In this document: positions 8,837 to 17,189 of the stretch, one piece after another
Layout of the letters: each line of letters opens with the position of its first letter
Numbering within the stretch: position 1 is the stretch's first letter
Assembly (NCBI GenBank): GCA_023423275.1
Contig: JAFAFW010000096.1
Span: 26,184 to 90,183 of the forward strand
DNA: 64,000 bases
Direction: 5' to 3'
Source: Pseudomonadota bacterium
GTDB lineage: Bacteria > Pseudomonadota > Alphaproteobacteria > Rhizobiales > Hyphomicrobiaceae
Notes under the pieces: generated by a model
The model's database searches: none
What the model saw: only the letters and a program-made list of their open reading frames with translations
What the model was told of the DNA's origin: nothing
Made by a program: the position numbers and the translations under genes

Positions 8837-9238
8837 TCAGGCCACCGTAACGCCTGGCCCGAGTTCCACTTCCCGCCCGTCGGTCAATACGGCGACGGCG
8901 CCGCCGGATACGACGCGAAGCGCCGCAACCTGTCCTGTCACCTCTCCGTCTGCCGACAGGATATGGCGCCCGATGATGCCATCAGCCTGCGAAAGCGCCA
9001 TCGAGGAAATAAGCGTATCGAGCTTCGTATTCATCTTGATGCTCTGCTCGACGTTGGAGAACGATGCGAGCTGAGCCATCTGCTGGGACGGATCCATCGG
9101 CTGAGTCGGATCCTGATTCTTGAGCTGGGCGATCAGAAGCTTGAGAAACGCATCATAATCGAGCGTTGAGGACTGCGCGGTCGTCTGCGACGACGTCGTC
9201 TGGCTCGTCGTAGAGGTGCCGGTCGCATCTACTTGCAT
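8837..9238 (-). CDS. flgD: Flagellar hook assembly (cap) protein FlgD, short rhizobial form
   Basis: FlgD caps the growing hook and is needed for FlgE polymerisation. The 133-residue protein has a Ser/Thr/Gln-rich N-terminus followed by the signature YDAFLKLLIAQLKNQDPTQP at about 29-48 and the QLASFSNVEQ motif. It ends soon after a partial Ig/Tudor-like region, so it is shorter than the roughly 230-residue enteric FlgD; this short form is usual in rhizobia. It overlaps flbT by 10 bases at its start, which supports coupled translation. Confidence 0.92.
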   Translation of the reverse strand: MQVDATGTSTTSQTTSSQTTAQSSTLDYDAFLKLLIAQLKNQDPTQPMDPSQQMAQLASFSNVEQSIKMNTKLDTLISSMALSQADGIIGRHILSADGEVTGQVAALRVVSGGAVAVLTDGREVELGPGVTVA

Positions 9239-9678
9239 GGCATGGGCTCCCGCTGCTCATGATCAATCGATCTGGAGGGCGCATGCGCTCGCGCCAGAAT
9301 GGCCTCTTCAATCGGGAAGAGACCGCGAATGGTCTTCAGTGCTTCAAACACTTTACCCGTCAAAACCTGCTGCTGGACACGCTCCAAACCATCAAGCACA
9401 TCCGCGTTCTTGAACGACATCGAAAGCAGTGAATAAGACTGCTGGAACATCGCCCGCGCCTCAGCCGCCTTCGCTGGCTCGATCAGCATGGTCTGCACGA
9501 TGAAATAGAGCTGGCGCAAAGGTGTCGTCGCGTCCTCCGCGAGCAGCACGTGGCTTTCGAGCAGAAACGTGACGTCGTTGAGCAATTCCATGGAGACCTT
9601 GCGGTCCACACGCACCACCGCGCCGTTGATGTAGATTCTCTCTCCCGCGCGCAGTGAAATGTGCATGGCCGATTTCAC
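9229..9678 (-). CDS. flbT: Flagellin translation regulator FlbT
   Basis: FlbT binds flagellin mRNA and adjusts its stability or translation, in Caulobacter as a repressor and in Brucella as an activator, usually with FlaF. The 149-residue product has the family core ERIYINGAVVRVDRKVSMEL (about 13-32) and FLLESHVLL. The GTG start at 9678 overlaps the flaF stop (reading GTGA); an ATG four codons in is an alternative. Flagellin genes themselves are not in this window, so its target must lie elsewhere in the genome. Confidence 0.94.
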   Translation of the reverse strand: MKSAMHISLRAGERIYINGAVVRVDRKVSMELLNDVTFLLESHVLLAEDATTPLRQLYFIVQTMLIEPAKAAEARAMFQQSYSLLSMSFKNADVLDGLERVQQQVLTGKVFEALKTIRGLFPIEEAILARAHAPSRSIDHEQREPMPCK

Positions 9679-10022
9679 CGCAGCCCGTCACCGATTGAAC
9701 GGATAACGTCGATCAGCCCCCTGAAGTTTTTTGATTCTTCCTGCCTGATTTTCTCCGCTTCGCGCATGATCCAAAGTCCGATCGAGATGAGATCGGCGCG
9801 CAAGGCTTTCGGCAAATCGTTTTCCGGATTGGCGAGATCCTCGATCAGCATGCCCCAGAGGCGGCGCACAAAATCAAGAGCCTCGATCGCCTCGCGGGAG
9901 CGGGCGCCCTTTGCCTCAGCCAGCTCGAGCAGCTCGATCGCCCGTTCGATCGCCATGCGCTCGCGTTGACGCGCATCCTTGGGCGCTTCATCGAGTACTT
10001 CTGCGTAAGAAAAATGATACAT
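9675..10022 (-). CDS. flaF: Flagellar biosynthesis regulator FlaF
   Basis: FlaF is a small cytoplasmic partner of FlbT in flagellin regulation and secretion. The 115-residue protein shows the family pattern: RERMAIERAIELLELAEAKG, then the DFVRRLWGMLIEDLANPEND segment (about 49-69) and ISIGLWIMREAEKIR. It lies between flgL and flbT exactly as in Sinorhizobium and Brucella, and overlaps flbT by four bases. The ATG at 10022 is the only good start. Confidence 0.94.
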   Translation of the reverse strand: MYHFSYAEVLDEAPKDARQRERMAIERAIELLELAEAKGARSREAIEALDFVRRLWGMLIEDLANPENDLPKALRADLISIGLWIMREAEKIRQEESKNFRGLIDVIRSIGDGLR

Positions 10023-10035
10023 GGCCTATTCCACC

Positions 10036-11085
10036 CTAGAGATGGTTGAGCAGACTGAGATTTTGCAGCCTTGCCGTCAGTGCGTAAGACACTTCGATTT
10101 GCGTGAGCAGGGACGTGACACGCGTCGAAGCTTCGTAGGGATCGACACCTTCCAGTTGGGTGACATGCTGCGAGAGAATATCGATCTGGATCGACATTCG
10201 TTCGCTCGCCGTCGAGACGCGCTCCTGGGCTGTGCCAAGATTGGCTCTCACTCCGGACAACTGGACGACAGTGCTGTTGATCAAGGCAGCCGCTTTGTCG
10301 ACCACTTCCTTGTAGGCCGCCTCGCTGAGTTCGCCCACTCCCAGATCGGCAATCATCGAGTAGGCGCTGAACAGATCTCGCAGCGGCTTGATGTTGGCGT
10401 TTGTCGAGGTTTCCGCCATCTCGGTGGTCGAGATCCGGCTACGGATGTTCTGATCCGATGCGTTCGACCAGTTCGTCGACCACGATGGCTCCTCGGTGAG
10501 CGCCGCGAAAGGCCCGTCAAGAAAGGCTTTCATATCCGCGGCGGAAATATTCGCGGCAGCCGGATCGGACTGCGCAAATCCGAAAGTCGTGAAGAAGGCG
10601 TCGGCAACGGACTGCCGGCTGGCTGGGGGCGGCTCGGCGAAGTAAGCCGAGATCGGACTCGAATTCACATCGATCCCCGAAAAGATGTACGCCCCTTCAA
10701 TCTCGATGTTGAGTCCATTGATCATCGATTCCAGGCGCGTCCTGGCCTCGACCTGAATGACCTGCGGCCCGCTGTCACTTTCACGCGATGCATTCAGAGC
10801 GCTGAGAAAAGCCTCTGCATCGTCCGAAATGGTTTCCAGAACGGCTTGCGTCGCGTCAAGCCGGGTAGTCACCAAACCGTTTGTGTCCCTGATGGTAGAA
10901 AGCCGCGCATGATCCTGCCTCAGGGAAACGCTTTCTCCAGCACGAAAGCCAAGACCAATGCCGACGTCGGAATACCGGCCAGTCGACATCTCTTTCTGTG
11001 CGCCTGCCAGCTTGGCCTGCGCCTTCATCAGGCTGAGCCGTGTCGATTCCGTCAATGCGATCGTGGAAACGAAAGTGGTTTTCAT
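10036..11085 (-). CDS. flgL: Hook-filament junction protein FlgL
   Basis: FlgL is the second junction protein that joins the hook (through FlgK) to the filament. The 349-residue product has a flagellin-like N-terminal helix pair (begins MKTTFVSTIALTESTRLSLM; LAGAQKEMSTGRYSDVGIGLG) and a flagellin-like C-terminal helix (ASERMSIQIDILSQHVTQLE; TSLLTQIEVSYALTARLQNL), with a variable middle. It starts 3 bases after the flgK stop and is probably chaperoned by the FlgN-like protein encoded downstream. Rhizobial flagellins are the alternative, but position after flgK settles it. Confidence 0.93.
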   Translation of the reverse strand: MKTTFVSTIALTESTRLSLMKAQAKLAGAQKEMSTGRYSDVGIGLGFRAGESVSLRQDHARLSTIRDTNGLVTTRLDATQAVLETISDDAEAFLSALNASRESDSGPQVIQVEARTRLESMINGLNIEIEGAYIFSGIDVNSSPISAYFAEPPPASRQSVADAFFTTFGFAQSDPAAANISAADMKAFLDGPFAALTEEPSWSTNWSNASDQNIRSRISTTEMAETSTNANIKPLRDLFSAYSMIADLGVGELSEAAYKEVVDKAAALINSTVVQLSGVRANLGTAQERVSTASERMSIQIDILSQHVTQLEGVDPYEASTRVTSLLTQIEVSYALTARLQNLSLLNHL

Positions 11086-11088
11086 CTG

Positions 11089-12558
11089 TTAGCCCGCCGC
11101 CTCGAGAAGTGTGCGGTACATGTTGTCGATCGTCGATATCAGTCGCGACGTCGCTTGATAGCTCCGCTCCAGATCGAGAAGCAGGATCATTTCCTCGTCG
11201 AGATTGACACCTGTTACATTTGAAAGCGCCTCCGAAGCACGTTCGAACATCGTGGTTCTGTAGCTTGCTTCGCTGTCCGCGGTTTTACGCAATTCCTGCA
11301 ACCATCCCACGGACGAGGATGCAAAATCGCCGAGCGTGGCGGTCGCATTGAGCTGTGCATCCGAATCGAACGACCGCTGCTCCGACATACCATCGATCAT
11401 GTCGTGGAGCCGGTCGCTGAAACCGGCGCTGCCCGGTGCGTTGTAGACGTAGTCGGCACCGGCCATGCCGCCGTCACGCAACATCGTGAGGTCGCCGCCT
11501 TGAACCGGATCGACACTCGGATTGAGCCGAATGCTTCCCGCGAGCCCCGACACCGCTACTCCGGACGTCGGAATTGCCGGAGCACCCGACCAGGTGAACA
11601 GTCCCGGTGCATCAGGCAGAGTTGGCGTCGCGCTTTGATCGCTTTCTGAAAAAACTTCAATCAGCCCGCGGGCAATCTCATCGAGCTGGGTCTGATAGTC
11701 GACAGCGATTTCATCTCGCACGGCCGCCAGCCCCGTAAGCCGCCCCGTACCGCTCGCCATCGCGCCCGCGGTGCCAGTCACCTGAACACCGTCAATGAAT
11801 ACGGGATTTCCGGCGACGCCGGCCGTCAGGTTATAGCTGACATCGAACGTGACTTCGCGCGGCTTCGTCTCAAATAATGTGACACCGCCATCGGTCATAA
11901 CGACCATGTCGTTGTCGCCCCGCGTAATCGTCCTGACGCCGATCTCTTCGGAAATTGATAAAAGCAGCCGGTCGCGGGCGTCCAGATAGTCCGTCACGTC
12001 GGCGTTCGATCGTGTGCCTTTCACGATCGCGGTATTCACGGTCTCGAACTGTGCGAGCAGGGAATTCAGCCGATCCACCGACCCGGCCATCTCGGCATCT
12101 GCCTGCTGACGCGTCGCCTGGACGGTCGCGGTCGCATTATGAAGCGAGTTGACGAGATCACTCGCCGCATTCAGGGCCGATTGAGCGCGCGTGAGATCCT
12201 GCGGCCCGTCAGCGTACGTTTGCAAAGCATCAGCCAGCGCGCCGATCAGCGCTGCGGGCGAAGCATCGAGCTCTGGATCAGTCACGGTTTGATCAAGGTT
12301 CTCCAAACCCGTGACGATCGAATTCTGACGCCCCGCGGCCGAGTTGGCCGTCAGCATGTGCTGCAGCAATGCTGTGTCGGAAACACGCGTGACGGACTGC
12401 AGCCTGACGCCTGCACCGGGAACCGTGACGATATTCGCGGTTTTCCGCGACGTCAGAATATCCGCGCCGGTGGTTACATTGCGCGATACGACCGAAGTCT
12501 GACTGGCGGTGGCCGATAGTCCGCTCCGGGCAGCATTAATGGCATTCGCCAGCGACAT
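11089..12558 (-). CDS. flgK: Hook-associated protein FlgK (HAP1)
   Basis: FlgK forms the first hook-filament junction ring. The 489-residue product has the conserved N-terminal rod/hook helix (SLANAINAARSGLSATASQT) and the C-terminal signature for this family (LLLDLERSYQATSRLISTID, near 458-477). The N-terminal motif is shifted to NVTTGADILTSRK, as in rhizobial FlgK, instead of the enteric NNVANANTPGY. It is co-transcribed with flgE upstream and flgL downstream. The length is within the shorter range for the family. Confidence 0.94.
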   Translation of the reverse strand: MSLANAINAARSGLSATASQTSVVSRNVTTGADILTSRKTANIVTVPGAGVRLQSVTRVSDTALLQHMLTANSAAGRQNSIVTGLENLDQTVTDPELDASPAALIGALADALQTYADGPQDLTRAQSALNAASDLVNSLHNATATVQATRQQADAEMAGSVDRLNSLLAQFETVNTAIVKGTRSNADVTDYLDARDRLLLSISEEIGVRTITRGDNDMVVMTDGGVTLFETKPREVTFDVSYNLTAGVAGNPVFIDGVQVTGTAGAMASGTGRLTGLAAVRDEIAVDYQTQLDEIARGLIEVFSESDQSATPTLPDAPGLFTWSGAPAIPTSGVAVSGLAGSIRLNPSVDPVQGGDLTMLRDGGMAGADYVYNAPGSAGFSDRLHDMIDGMSEQRSFDSDAQLNATATLGDFASSSVGWLQELRKTADSEASYRTTMFERASEALSNVTGVNLDEEMILLLDLERSYQATSRLISTIDNMYRTLLEAAG

Positions 12559-12596
12559 CTATTCCAGCCTTCCGCCCAATACCAGGCCCGCAACCA

Positions 12597-13856
12597 TCAG
12601 CGCTTGAGATTCACAAGGACGTCCATCAAATCCGCACCCGTCTGGAAGACTTTCGAATTCGCGGTGTAATTACGCTGCGACTCGATCATCGCAGTAAGTT
12701 CGGATGCCAGATCAACCGTCGACTGCTCGAGCGCACCCGACGCGATCGCCCCCAACCCGCCCTCGCCGGCAAAACCAACCCGCACATCACCGGAATCGGC
12801 ACTCGGCGCGTAAATATTTCCCGGCAGAGGCTGAAGGTTGTCTGGGCTTGTCACCGTCGCCAGCGGGATCTTGTGCGTCGCGACGCGGGCTGAGTTTCTA
12901 AAGACGGCATATACCGTGCCGTCATTGCCCACTTCGATGCGCTCCACGTCGCTAGGCGCATTCCCGTTAATGTCCGCTTCCTGATAAGAATATGTCTCTG
13001 GCAAATGACTCGACTGCGACATGTCGAGCTCCAGCGTTTCGCCGTTCGGGATTGGAATCGAGAGCGATGTCGTTGCGCCCGTCACCTTTCCCAAGGCATC
13101 GAACGTCAGAGTTTCCGTAGCCAACGGGCCAGATGCGTACGGGAAGCCGCCACCGGACGCCGCATCCGCGCGATTATAGACGGCCACTTCCCACTCATTC
13201 GCAGAAGTCTTGGTGCTGTAGACATCCAGGATGATCTCGTTGCCAACATTGTCGTAGGCCACGAGCGATGTCTTGCCCGTATACGTCGTCGTTCCCGACG
13301 CATTATTCTCGGACGGCAAATCCGCCGCCGGCACGATATCGGCAGCATACGGGAGGTTGACGTAGAAACGCCCCTCGGTCGACGCATTTGCCTGCATCGC
13401 CAGATCACCAATATTGATGACCTCAAGACCCGAATATCCATTGGCGACGACCGTCGGATTTCCATCAGCCAACGGATAGCCCATTAAATAGAAGCCCGCA
13501 GCATTGACGAGCCGCCCGCTGCCGTCCTTCACAAACGAACCGGAACGCGTGAGATAAACCTCACCGGCACTTCCACCGACGAGAAAAAATCCCTGGCCGT
13601 CGACAGCAAGATCTGTAGACGACGTCGTGTAGGATAGCGTCCCCTCGGCACTGATCGCATAGCGAACGTCCGTGCGGACGCTGCCGGAGACGTAGCTCCC
13701 CTCGCCGGATTCAAGGATCATCGACGCAAACTCGGTCGACGCGCGCTTGTAGCCGGTCGTATTCATATTCGCGATGTTATCTGCGACCGTCGCAAGCCTG
13801 TTTGCCTGCGCCGCCATTCCAGACGCACCCGTCCGCATCATGCCGTAAAGGCTCAT
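12597..13856 (-). CDS. flgE: Flagellar hook protein FlgE
   Basis: FlgE polymerises into the hook. The frame is open further upstream, but the family start is the ATG at 13856 (MSLYGMMRTGASGMAAQANR), giving 419 residues. The DNIANMNTTGYKRA motif (about 26-39) and the C-terminal DLASELTAMIESQRNYTANS helix are typical of hook and rod proteins, with a long Gly/Ser/Thr-rich middle domain exposed on the hook surface. It is the first structural gene after ftcR, matching the rhizobial rem/ftcR-flgE order. A 109-base gap separates it from ftcR. Confidence 0.95.
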   Translation of the reverse strand: MSLYGMMRTGASGMAAQANRLATVADNIANMNTTGYKRASTEFASMILESGEGSYVSGSVRTDVRYAISAEGTLSYTTSSTDLAVDGQGFFLVGGSAGEVYLTRSGSFVKDGSGRLVNAAGFYLMGYPLADGNPTVVANGYSGLEVINIGDLAMQANASTEGRFYVNLPYAADIVPAADLPSENNASGTTTYTGKTSLVAYDNVGNEIILDVYSTKTSANEWEVAVYNRADAASGGGFPYASGPLATETLTFDALGKVTGATTSLSIPIPNGETLELDMSQSSHLPETYSYQEADINGNAPSDVERIEVGNDGTVYAVFRNSARVATHKIPLATVTSPDNLQPLPGNIYAPSADSGDVRVGFAGEGGLGAIASGALEQSTVDLASELTAMIESQRNYTANSKVFQTGADLMDVLVNLKR

Positions 13857-13965
13857 CGCGCACTTTCCCGAATTCCTGCTTCTGATGACGCGACAATGGC
13901 AGACAGGGCTTGCGCGGGGCTGAAAGAGCCGAGATCGCCGCAAGCGATCCGCGCCGCCGGATCCG

Positions 13966-14637
13966 CTACACTTGAACCAGCCGGTAGCCGAGATAACGCT
14001 GCGAATCGACAGGGTCGCACCCGAGCCGGTGCCGCAACCGCTTGCGCAACTTGCTGATGTGACTTTCAACGACGTTCTCGTCGATGTCCTCACCGAAAAG
14101 GCCGTATACCGCGTTGAAAATCTGACTTTTCGTGACCCGGCGACCCTTGTTGGTCACGAGATATTCAAGGATGCGCCGCTCCCTGCGCGGCAAAGGCAAC
14201 ACCTCGCCGCTGACCTCAGGATCGCGACCGTCAAAAAACACACGCAGCTCGCCAAAATCCGCACACTCAGCGTCAGAACTGGCGCGCCGGCGAATCGCAT
14301 GAATCCGCGCCATGATCTCGCGGACATGAATAGGCTTTCGGACAACATCGTCGACACCGGCCGCAAACAGGTCGAGCGTCTCCTCCAGAGATTTGTTGTC
14401 ATTCATGGCGATAACCGCGGCGCCTGTCCGTCCGCGGATTTTACGCGACAGCACCTGACGTCCGCTGAAGTCTCCGAGGAGGAAAGCCTCCACGGCACCC
14501 ATGTCGGAATCTGACGCTGTGTCCACCCAACTCGTGAGGTCACCAGGCAAAATCCCCGATGCCGTCACACCTTCACGATCAAACCAAGTCCGATACCCAT
14601 CGGTCACGGTTTCGCGCTCATCCGCGATAAGGATCAT
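13966..14637 (-). CDS. ftcR: Flagellar transcriptional regulator FtcR/Rem (OmpR type, degenerate receiver)
   Basis: FtcR (Brucella) or Rem (Sinorhizobium) is the OmpR-type activator of flagellar genes. The start is set at ATG 14637 (MILIADERETVTDGY), matching family N-termini; the frame extends 58 codons further but without family resemblance. The 223-residue product has a receiver-like domain (1-115) and a winged helix (130-223) with RRERRILEYLVTNKGRRVTK and the NVVESHISKLRKRL recognition helix. The usual phosphoacceptor strand reads VEAFLLGDFSG, where no clear hydrophobic-strand aspartate is conserved; VVRKPIH keeps the switch lysine. Activity may therefore not depend on phosphorylation. 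Confidence 0.92.
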   Translation of the reverse strand: MILIADERETVTDGYRTWFDREGVTASGILPGDLTSWVDTASDSDMGAVEAFLLGDFSGRQVLSRKIRGRTGAAVIAMNDNKSLEETLDLFAAGVDDVVRKPIHVREIMARIHAIRRRASSDAECADFGELRVFFDGRDPEVSGEVLPLPRRERRILEYLVTNKGRRVTKSQIFNAVYGLFGEDIDENVVESHISKLRKRLRHRLGCDPVDSQRYLGYRLVQV

Positions 14638-14975
14638 GGCCGCCCCCCGAATCATGCCCCCACCGATTCGGGTACAATTCCTCACTTTTCGCGTCAACGT
14701 GAAGCTGCTGTTTACGAATCCTTCAGACTCAGTTTGAGCGCAGTGTGCGGATTTTTCCACACAGGACATTTTAGCTGATTGCCAGACCGCCAATCCTGAC
14801 CTCGACAGCACAAATCACCACAAAATCGCGCAATCCAAAATCGAGACAACCACCGCGTGTAGCGACATTTATTCCCAAATGCGTTCCGAAATGACGCGGA
14901 AATAACAGGGAATGAAATCAAAAAAATTGCGAAATTCGTAATACTAATCTCTGCGAACTCCCACATTGCTTCGAT

Positions 14976-15002
14976 TTTCGCACCCCACCAATGGGTGCGA
15001 AA
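14976..15002. repeat. Perfect inverted repeat (hairpin or operator)
   Basis: TTTCGCACCC at 14976-14985 pairs perfectly with GGGTGCGAAA at 14993-15002 around a 7-base spacer. No T-run follows on either strand, so it is unlikely to be an intrinsic terminator. It lies 339 bases upstream of ftcR and 268 upstream of the gene at 15270. A regulator-binding palindrome or an RNA hairpin are both possible. Confidence 0.6.
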
Positions 15003-15156
15003 TGAAGCCAACTCCGCCTCTAGTTGGTCATATTTTGCCTACATGTGGGCGCTCTGCGCTGATCGGGCTGTACCTGCGTGAAACATCGGCACAGAGCAGA
15101 CCACACGGGCGGATCGCCATTCGCGGGCGGGCGAATTCGTTACCAGTCGGTGAATT

Positions 15157-15171
15157 TTAATACAATCTTAA
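15157..15171 (+). promoter_or_regulatory. CtrA-type binding box TTAA-N7-TTAA
   Basis: TTAA at 15157-15160 and TTAA at 15168-15171 are separated by exactly seven bases, and the second half is followed by CC. This matches the full CtrA consensus of alphaproteobacteria (TTAA-N7-TTAA). It lies 99 bases before the ATG at 15270. CtrA is the cell-cycle master regulator that also controls flagellar genes. Chance occurrence in AT-rich DNA cannot be excluded. Confidence 0.5.
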
Positions 15172-15269
15172 CCGTCCCACACAATCATAACCGCTGCTAG
15201 CGGCCTTCGATGACTGCGCACATCGGGGCACGTCCTGTTGCGTCAACGCTATGCGCGAGAGAGTTGAGT

Positions 15270-16067
15270 ATGCAAAGCGTGTCTTCAAACACAAAGCCAC
15301 AATCTCGACCACCCTCATCATCAGGCAAAAGCCTCAGAAAACTTCCAAGCAGCGATGTGGTGAAGAAGGTCACTCAGACGTTCAACACCTGGGCGTTCAA
15401 GCGTGAGCAGCCATCGGACATTTCGCTTCTGGAACATTTCACGGCCCGGGCGATCATGAAGCGGCAGCCTCTGTCGTTCGTGCTCTACTGGGGAAAAGGC
15501 CCTCGATCCAATATCGCCAACCCGGATCTCCAGTGCCTCGACTACCTCGCGTCCATGGCAGACCGCGTGAAGACCGTTTATCGCGACGGCTGCCTTATCA
15601 ACCTCGTACTTACCGACACTCATGCGACGTTGAATGGCCATTCGAGCCAGAACATCACATCGTACTTCACTCAGGTCGAGCAGGAAGCCGGCAATCGCGG
15701 CTTCGAGGGCTATCTCCTGAGCGAACTGACCGAGACGGCCGGTCGGGCCATCAACGTGAGCGACTTCCCGGATCCCAGCGAGCAGACCATTCGCCAGCTC
15801 ACGGAGAGCGCGATGCGCTGGTACCGCGGCACCGAAAGCGTCGAACAGGGGGCGCTGGACTATTTCAAGATGAACATGGTCGAACGGCAGGTGATCGAGC
15901 TGTTCTTCCCGGGCTCGATCTTTGTCACGTTCAACGGCAGTGACCACCGCGAGCTGTTTCCCGAAAAACTCCCGATTTTTTACATGTACTCGCTCAAGCG
16001 GGGTTTTGGCGTGAAACCTTGGTTTCTGACAGACGACGGAACTCCCGCTGTCGCCAGCAACGGCTGA
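15270..16067 (+). CDS. Protein of unknown function; possible distant isocyanide-synthase (DIT1/PvcA) relative
   Basis: I do not recognise this 265-residue protein as a named family. The start is placed at ATG 15270 (MQSVSSNTK), behind GAGAGAG; an ATG 20 codons earlier has no ribosome site. After a Ser/Pro-rich tail (1-40) comes a soluble domain whose order of motifs recalls isocyanide synthases: a LSFVLYWGKGPRSN strand-loop, PDLQCLDYLASMADRV, YRDGCLINLVLTDTHATLNG, a later SIFVTFNGSDH strand, and near the end GVKPWF, where PvcA-type enzymes have TPWH. This is pattern resemblance only. No signal peptide or membrane segment is seen. It is a single gene with a CtrA-type box upstream, followed by a TauE-type exporter. 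Confidence 0.55.
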   Translation: MQSVSSNTKPQSRPPSSSGKSLRKLPSSDVVKKVTQTFNTWAFKREQPSDISLLEHFTARAIMKRQPLSFVLYWGKGPRSNIANPDLQCLDYLASMADRVKTVYRDGCLINLVLTDTHATLNGHSSQNITSYFTQVEQEAGNRGFEGYLLSELTETAGRAINVSDFPDPSEQTIRQLTESAMRWYRGTESVEQGALDYFKMNMVERQVIELFFPGSIFVTFNGSDHRELFPEKLPIFYMYSLKRGFGVKPWFLTDDGTPAVASNG

Positions 16068-16188
16068 ACTCAGTTAGCACATGTCGGAAATGCCGGACCG
16101 GATTTGAGTGTCTGGACGCATTTTGCACGTCGTGGCGCGATAGCCCGGGTATCGCGCCGCTCAACCCGTGCTCGGGGGAATGCCGCGG

Positions 16189-16923
16189 ATGGATTGGTCA
16201 TTGCTGATAACAGCCGGCCTGGGGCTATTCCTTGCCGGCATCGTCAAGGGCGCGACGGGGTTGGGGTATTCATCCTGCGCGCTGCCGTTTCTGGTTTCCG
16301 CGATCGGCCTGAAACCCGCGATGGCGCTCGTCATCATTCCTGCGATGGCGACCAACGTCACGGTCGCCTTTACGGCCGGGCATTTCTCTGAAATCGCCCG
16401 GCGGTTCTCCGGCCTTTACCTGGCGATGCTGCCGGGCATCGCCATCGGAGTCTACTTGCTCGCCTGGATCGCGCAATCGATCGCGACCAGGACGCTTGGC
16501 GTTGTGATTATCGCCTACGCGGCATTGTCTCTGGCCCGGCCGGACCTGTCTATCTCGAAAGTTTCCGAACGGACCCTGCAGATTCCGACAGGATTTGCGA
16601 ACGGCCTCCTCACAGGTCTTACGGGTTCGCAGGTAATGCCGCTGTTTCCCTATATGATGGCACTGGAACTCGATCCCAACCGGCTGGTCCAAGCCATCAA
16701 TCTTGCGGTTTCCCTGTCGTCGGTCATCCTCGCAATTGGATTGTTTTCGACGGGCATCATGACGCCGTTCCTGCTGGGCGTCTCGATCATCGCGATCGTG
16801 CCTGCCCTGCTCGGTGTCGAAATCGGCGGCCGGATGCGGAGCTACATTCCATCTTCGAAATTCAAGATGGTCGTTCTCTACGTGCTGTTTTCGACCGGGC
16901 TGCTTCTGCTGATCCGATCATAA
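16189..16923 (+). CDS. TauE/SafE family sulfite/organic-anion exporter
   Basis: The 244-residue product is a polytopic inner-membrane protein with about eight hydrophobic segments and the family's internal duplication: GLFLAGIVKGATGLGYSS near the N-terminus and GFANGLLTGLTGSQVMPLFP at about 133-152. TauE/SafE proteins export sulfite, sulfoacetate or related anions; the substrate here is unknown. The ATG at 16189 is chosen because GGGGGA lies 9 bases upstream; a GTG at 16168 and an ATG at 16180 are less well placed. It lies 121 bases after the orphan gene and may be transcribed with it. Confidence 0.85.
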   Translation: MDWSLLITAGLGLFLAGIVKGATGLGYSSCALPFLVSAIGLKPAMALVIIPAMATNVTVAFTAGHFSEIARRFSGLYLAMLPGIAIGVYLLAWIAQSIATRTLGVVIIAYAALSLARPDLSISKVSERTLQIPTGFANGLLTGLTGSQVMPLFPYMMALELDPNRLVQAINLAVSLSSVILAIGLFSTGIMTPFLLGVSIIAIVPALLGVEIGGRMRSYIPSSKFKMVVLYVLFSTGLLLLIRS

Positions 16924-16952
16924 TATCGGCCGGCCATAACAGCGCGGCGGGA

Positions 16953-17171
16953 TCAGATTCCTCGCGACAGAACAAGCATGGCAGCGGGCACGCCCTTGGC
17001 GTCGGTGTCCACGCCAGCAGTGGGAATGCCCATATTTGCCTGGAGAACGAGGGCAAGCACCCCCAGCATGGCGAGTTTCAAACCGAGCGCCGCTCGCCAA
17101 CCGGATTGTCTTCCCCCATCGTCGGGATCCAAATTGTTCACATCAGGATACACGGCACATACCTCGATCAA
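16953..17171 (-). CDS. Possible small membrane protein
   Basis: A 72-residue frame starts at TTG 17171 behind an AGGACA ribosome site. It has a charged N-terminus and one hydrophobic helix (about 27-43, AALGLKLAMLGVLALVLQA), then GIPTAGVDTDAKGVPAAML. It lies just upstream of nothing on its strand and downstream of the GGDEF-EAL start-distal end, in a gap otherwise empty. The rare start codon and lack of a known family make this uncertain; it could be non-coding. Confidence 0.3.
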   Translation of the reverse strand: MIEVCAVYPDVNNLDPDDGGRQSGWRAALGLKLAMLGVLALVLQANMGIPTAGVDTDAKGVPAAMLVLSRGI

Positions 17172-17189
17172 TGTCCTGATCTGCTCTCG

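Larger units (their letters stand above)
14638..15269. other. Long divergent intergenic region between ftcR and the orphan gene
   Basis: About 630 bases without a convincing gene. The stretch from 14740 to 14960 is visibly AT-richer than its surroundings (runs such as AAATCAAAAAAATTG). It holds a perfect 10-base-arm hairpin at 14976-15002 and a CtrA-type box at 15157-15171. It must contain promoters for ftcR (left) and the gene at 15270 (right). Frames within it are short and lack ribosome sites. Confidence 0.7.

Noticed and set aside
7725..9074. 449-codon open frame on the plus strand opposite flhA, fliQ and flgD
   Set aside because: Low-complexity Arg/Asp/His-rich translation typical of an antisense shadow in GC-rich DNA, with no family motif, while the minus strand carries three recognisable flagellar genes.
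13857..14093. 79-codon upstream extension of flgE
   Set aside because: It overlaps the end of ftcR on the same strand, has Arg/Ser-rich nonsense composition, and the hook-protein N-terminus begins at 13856.
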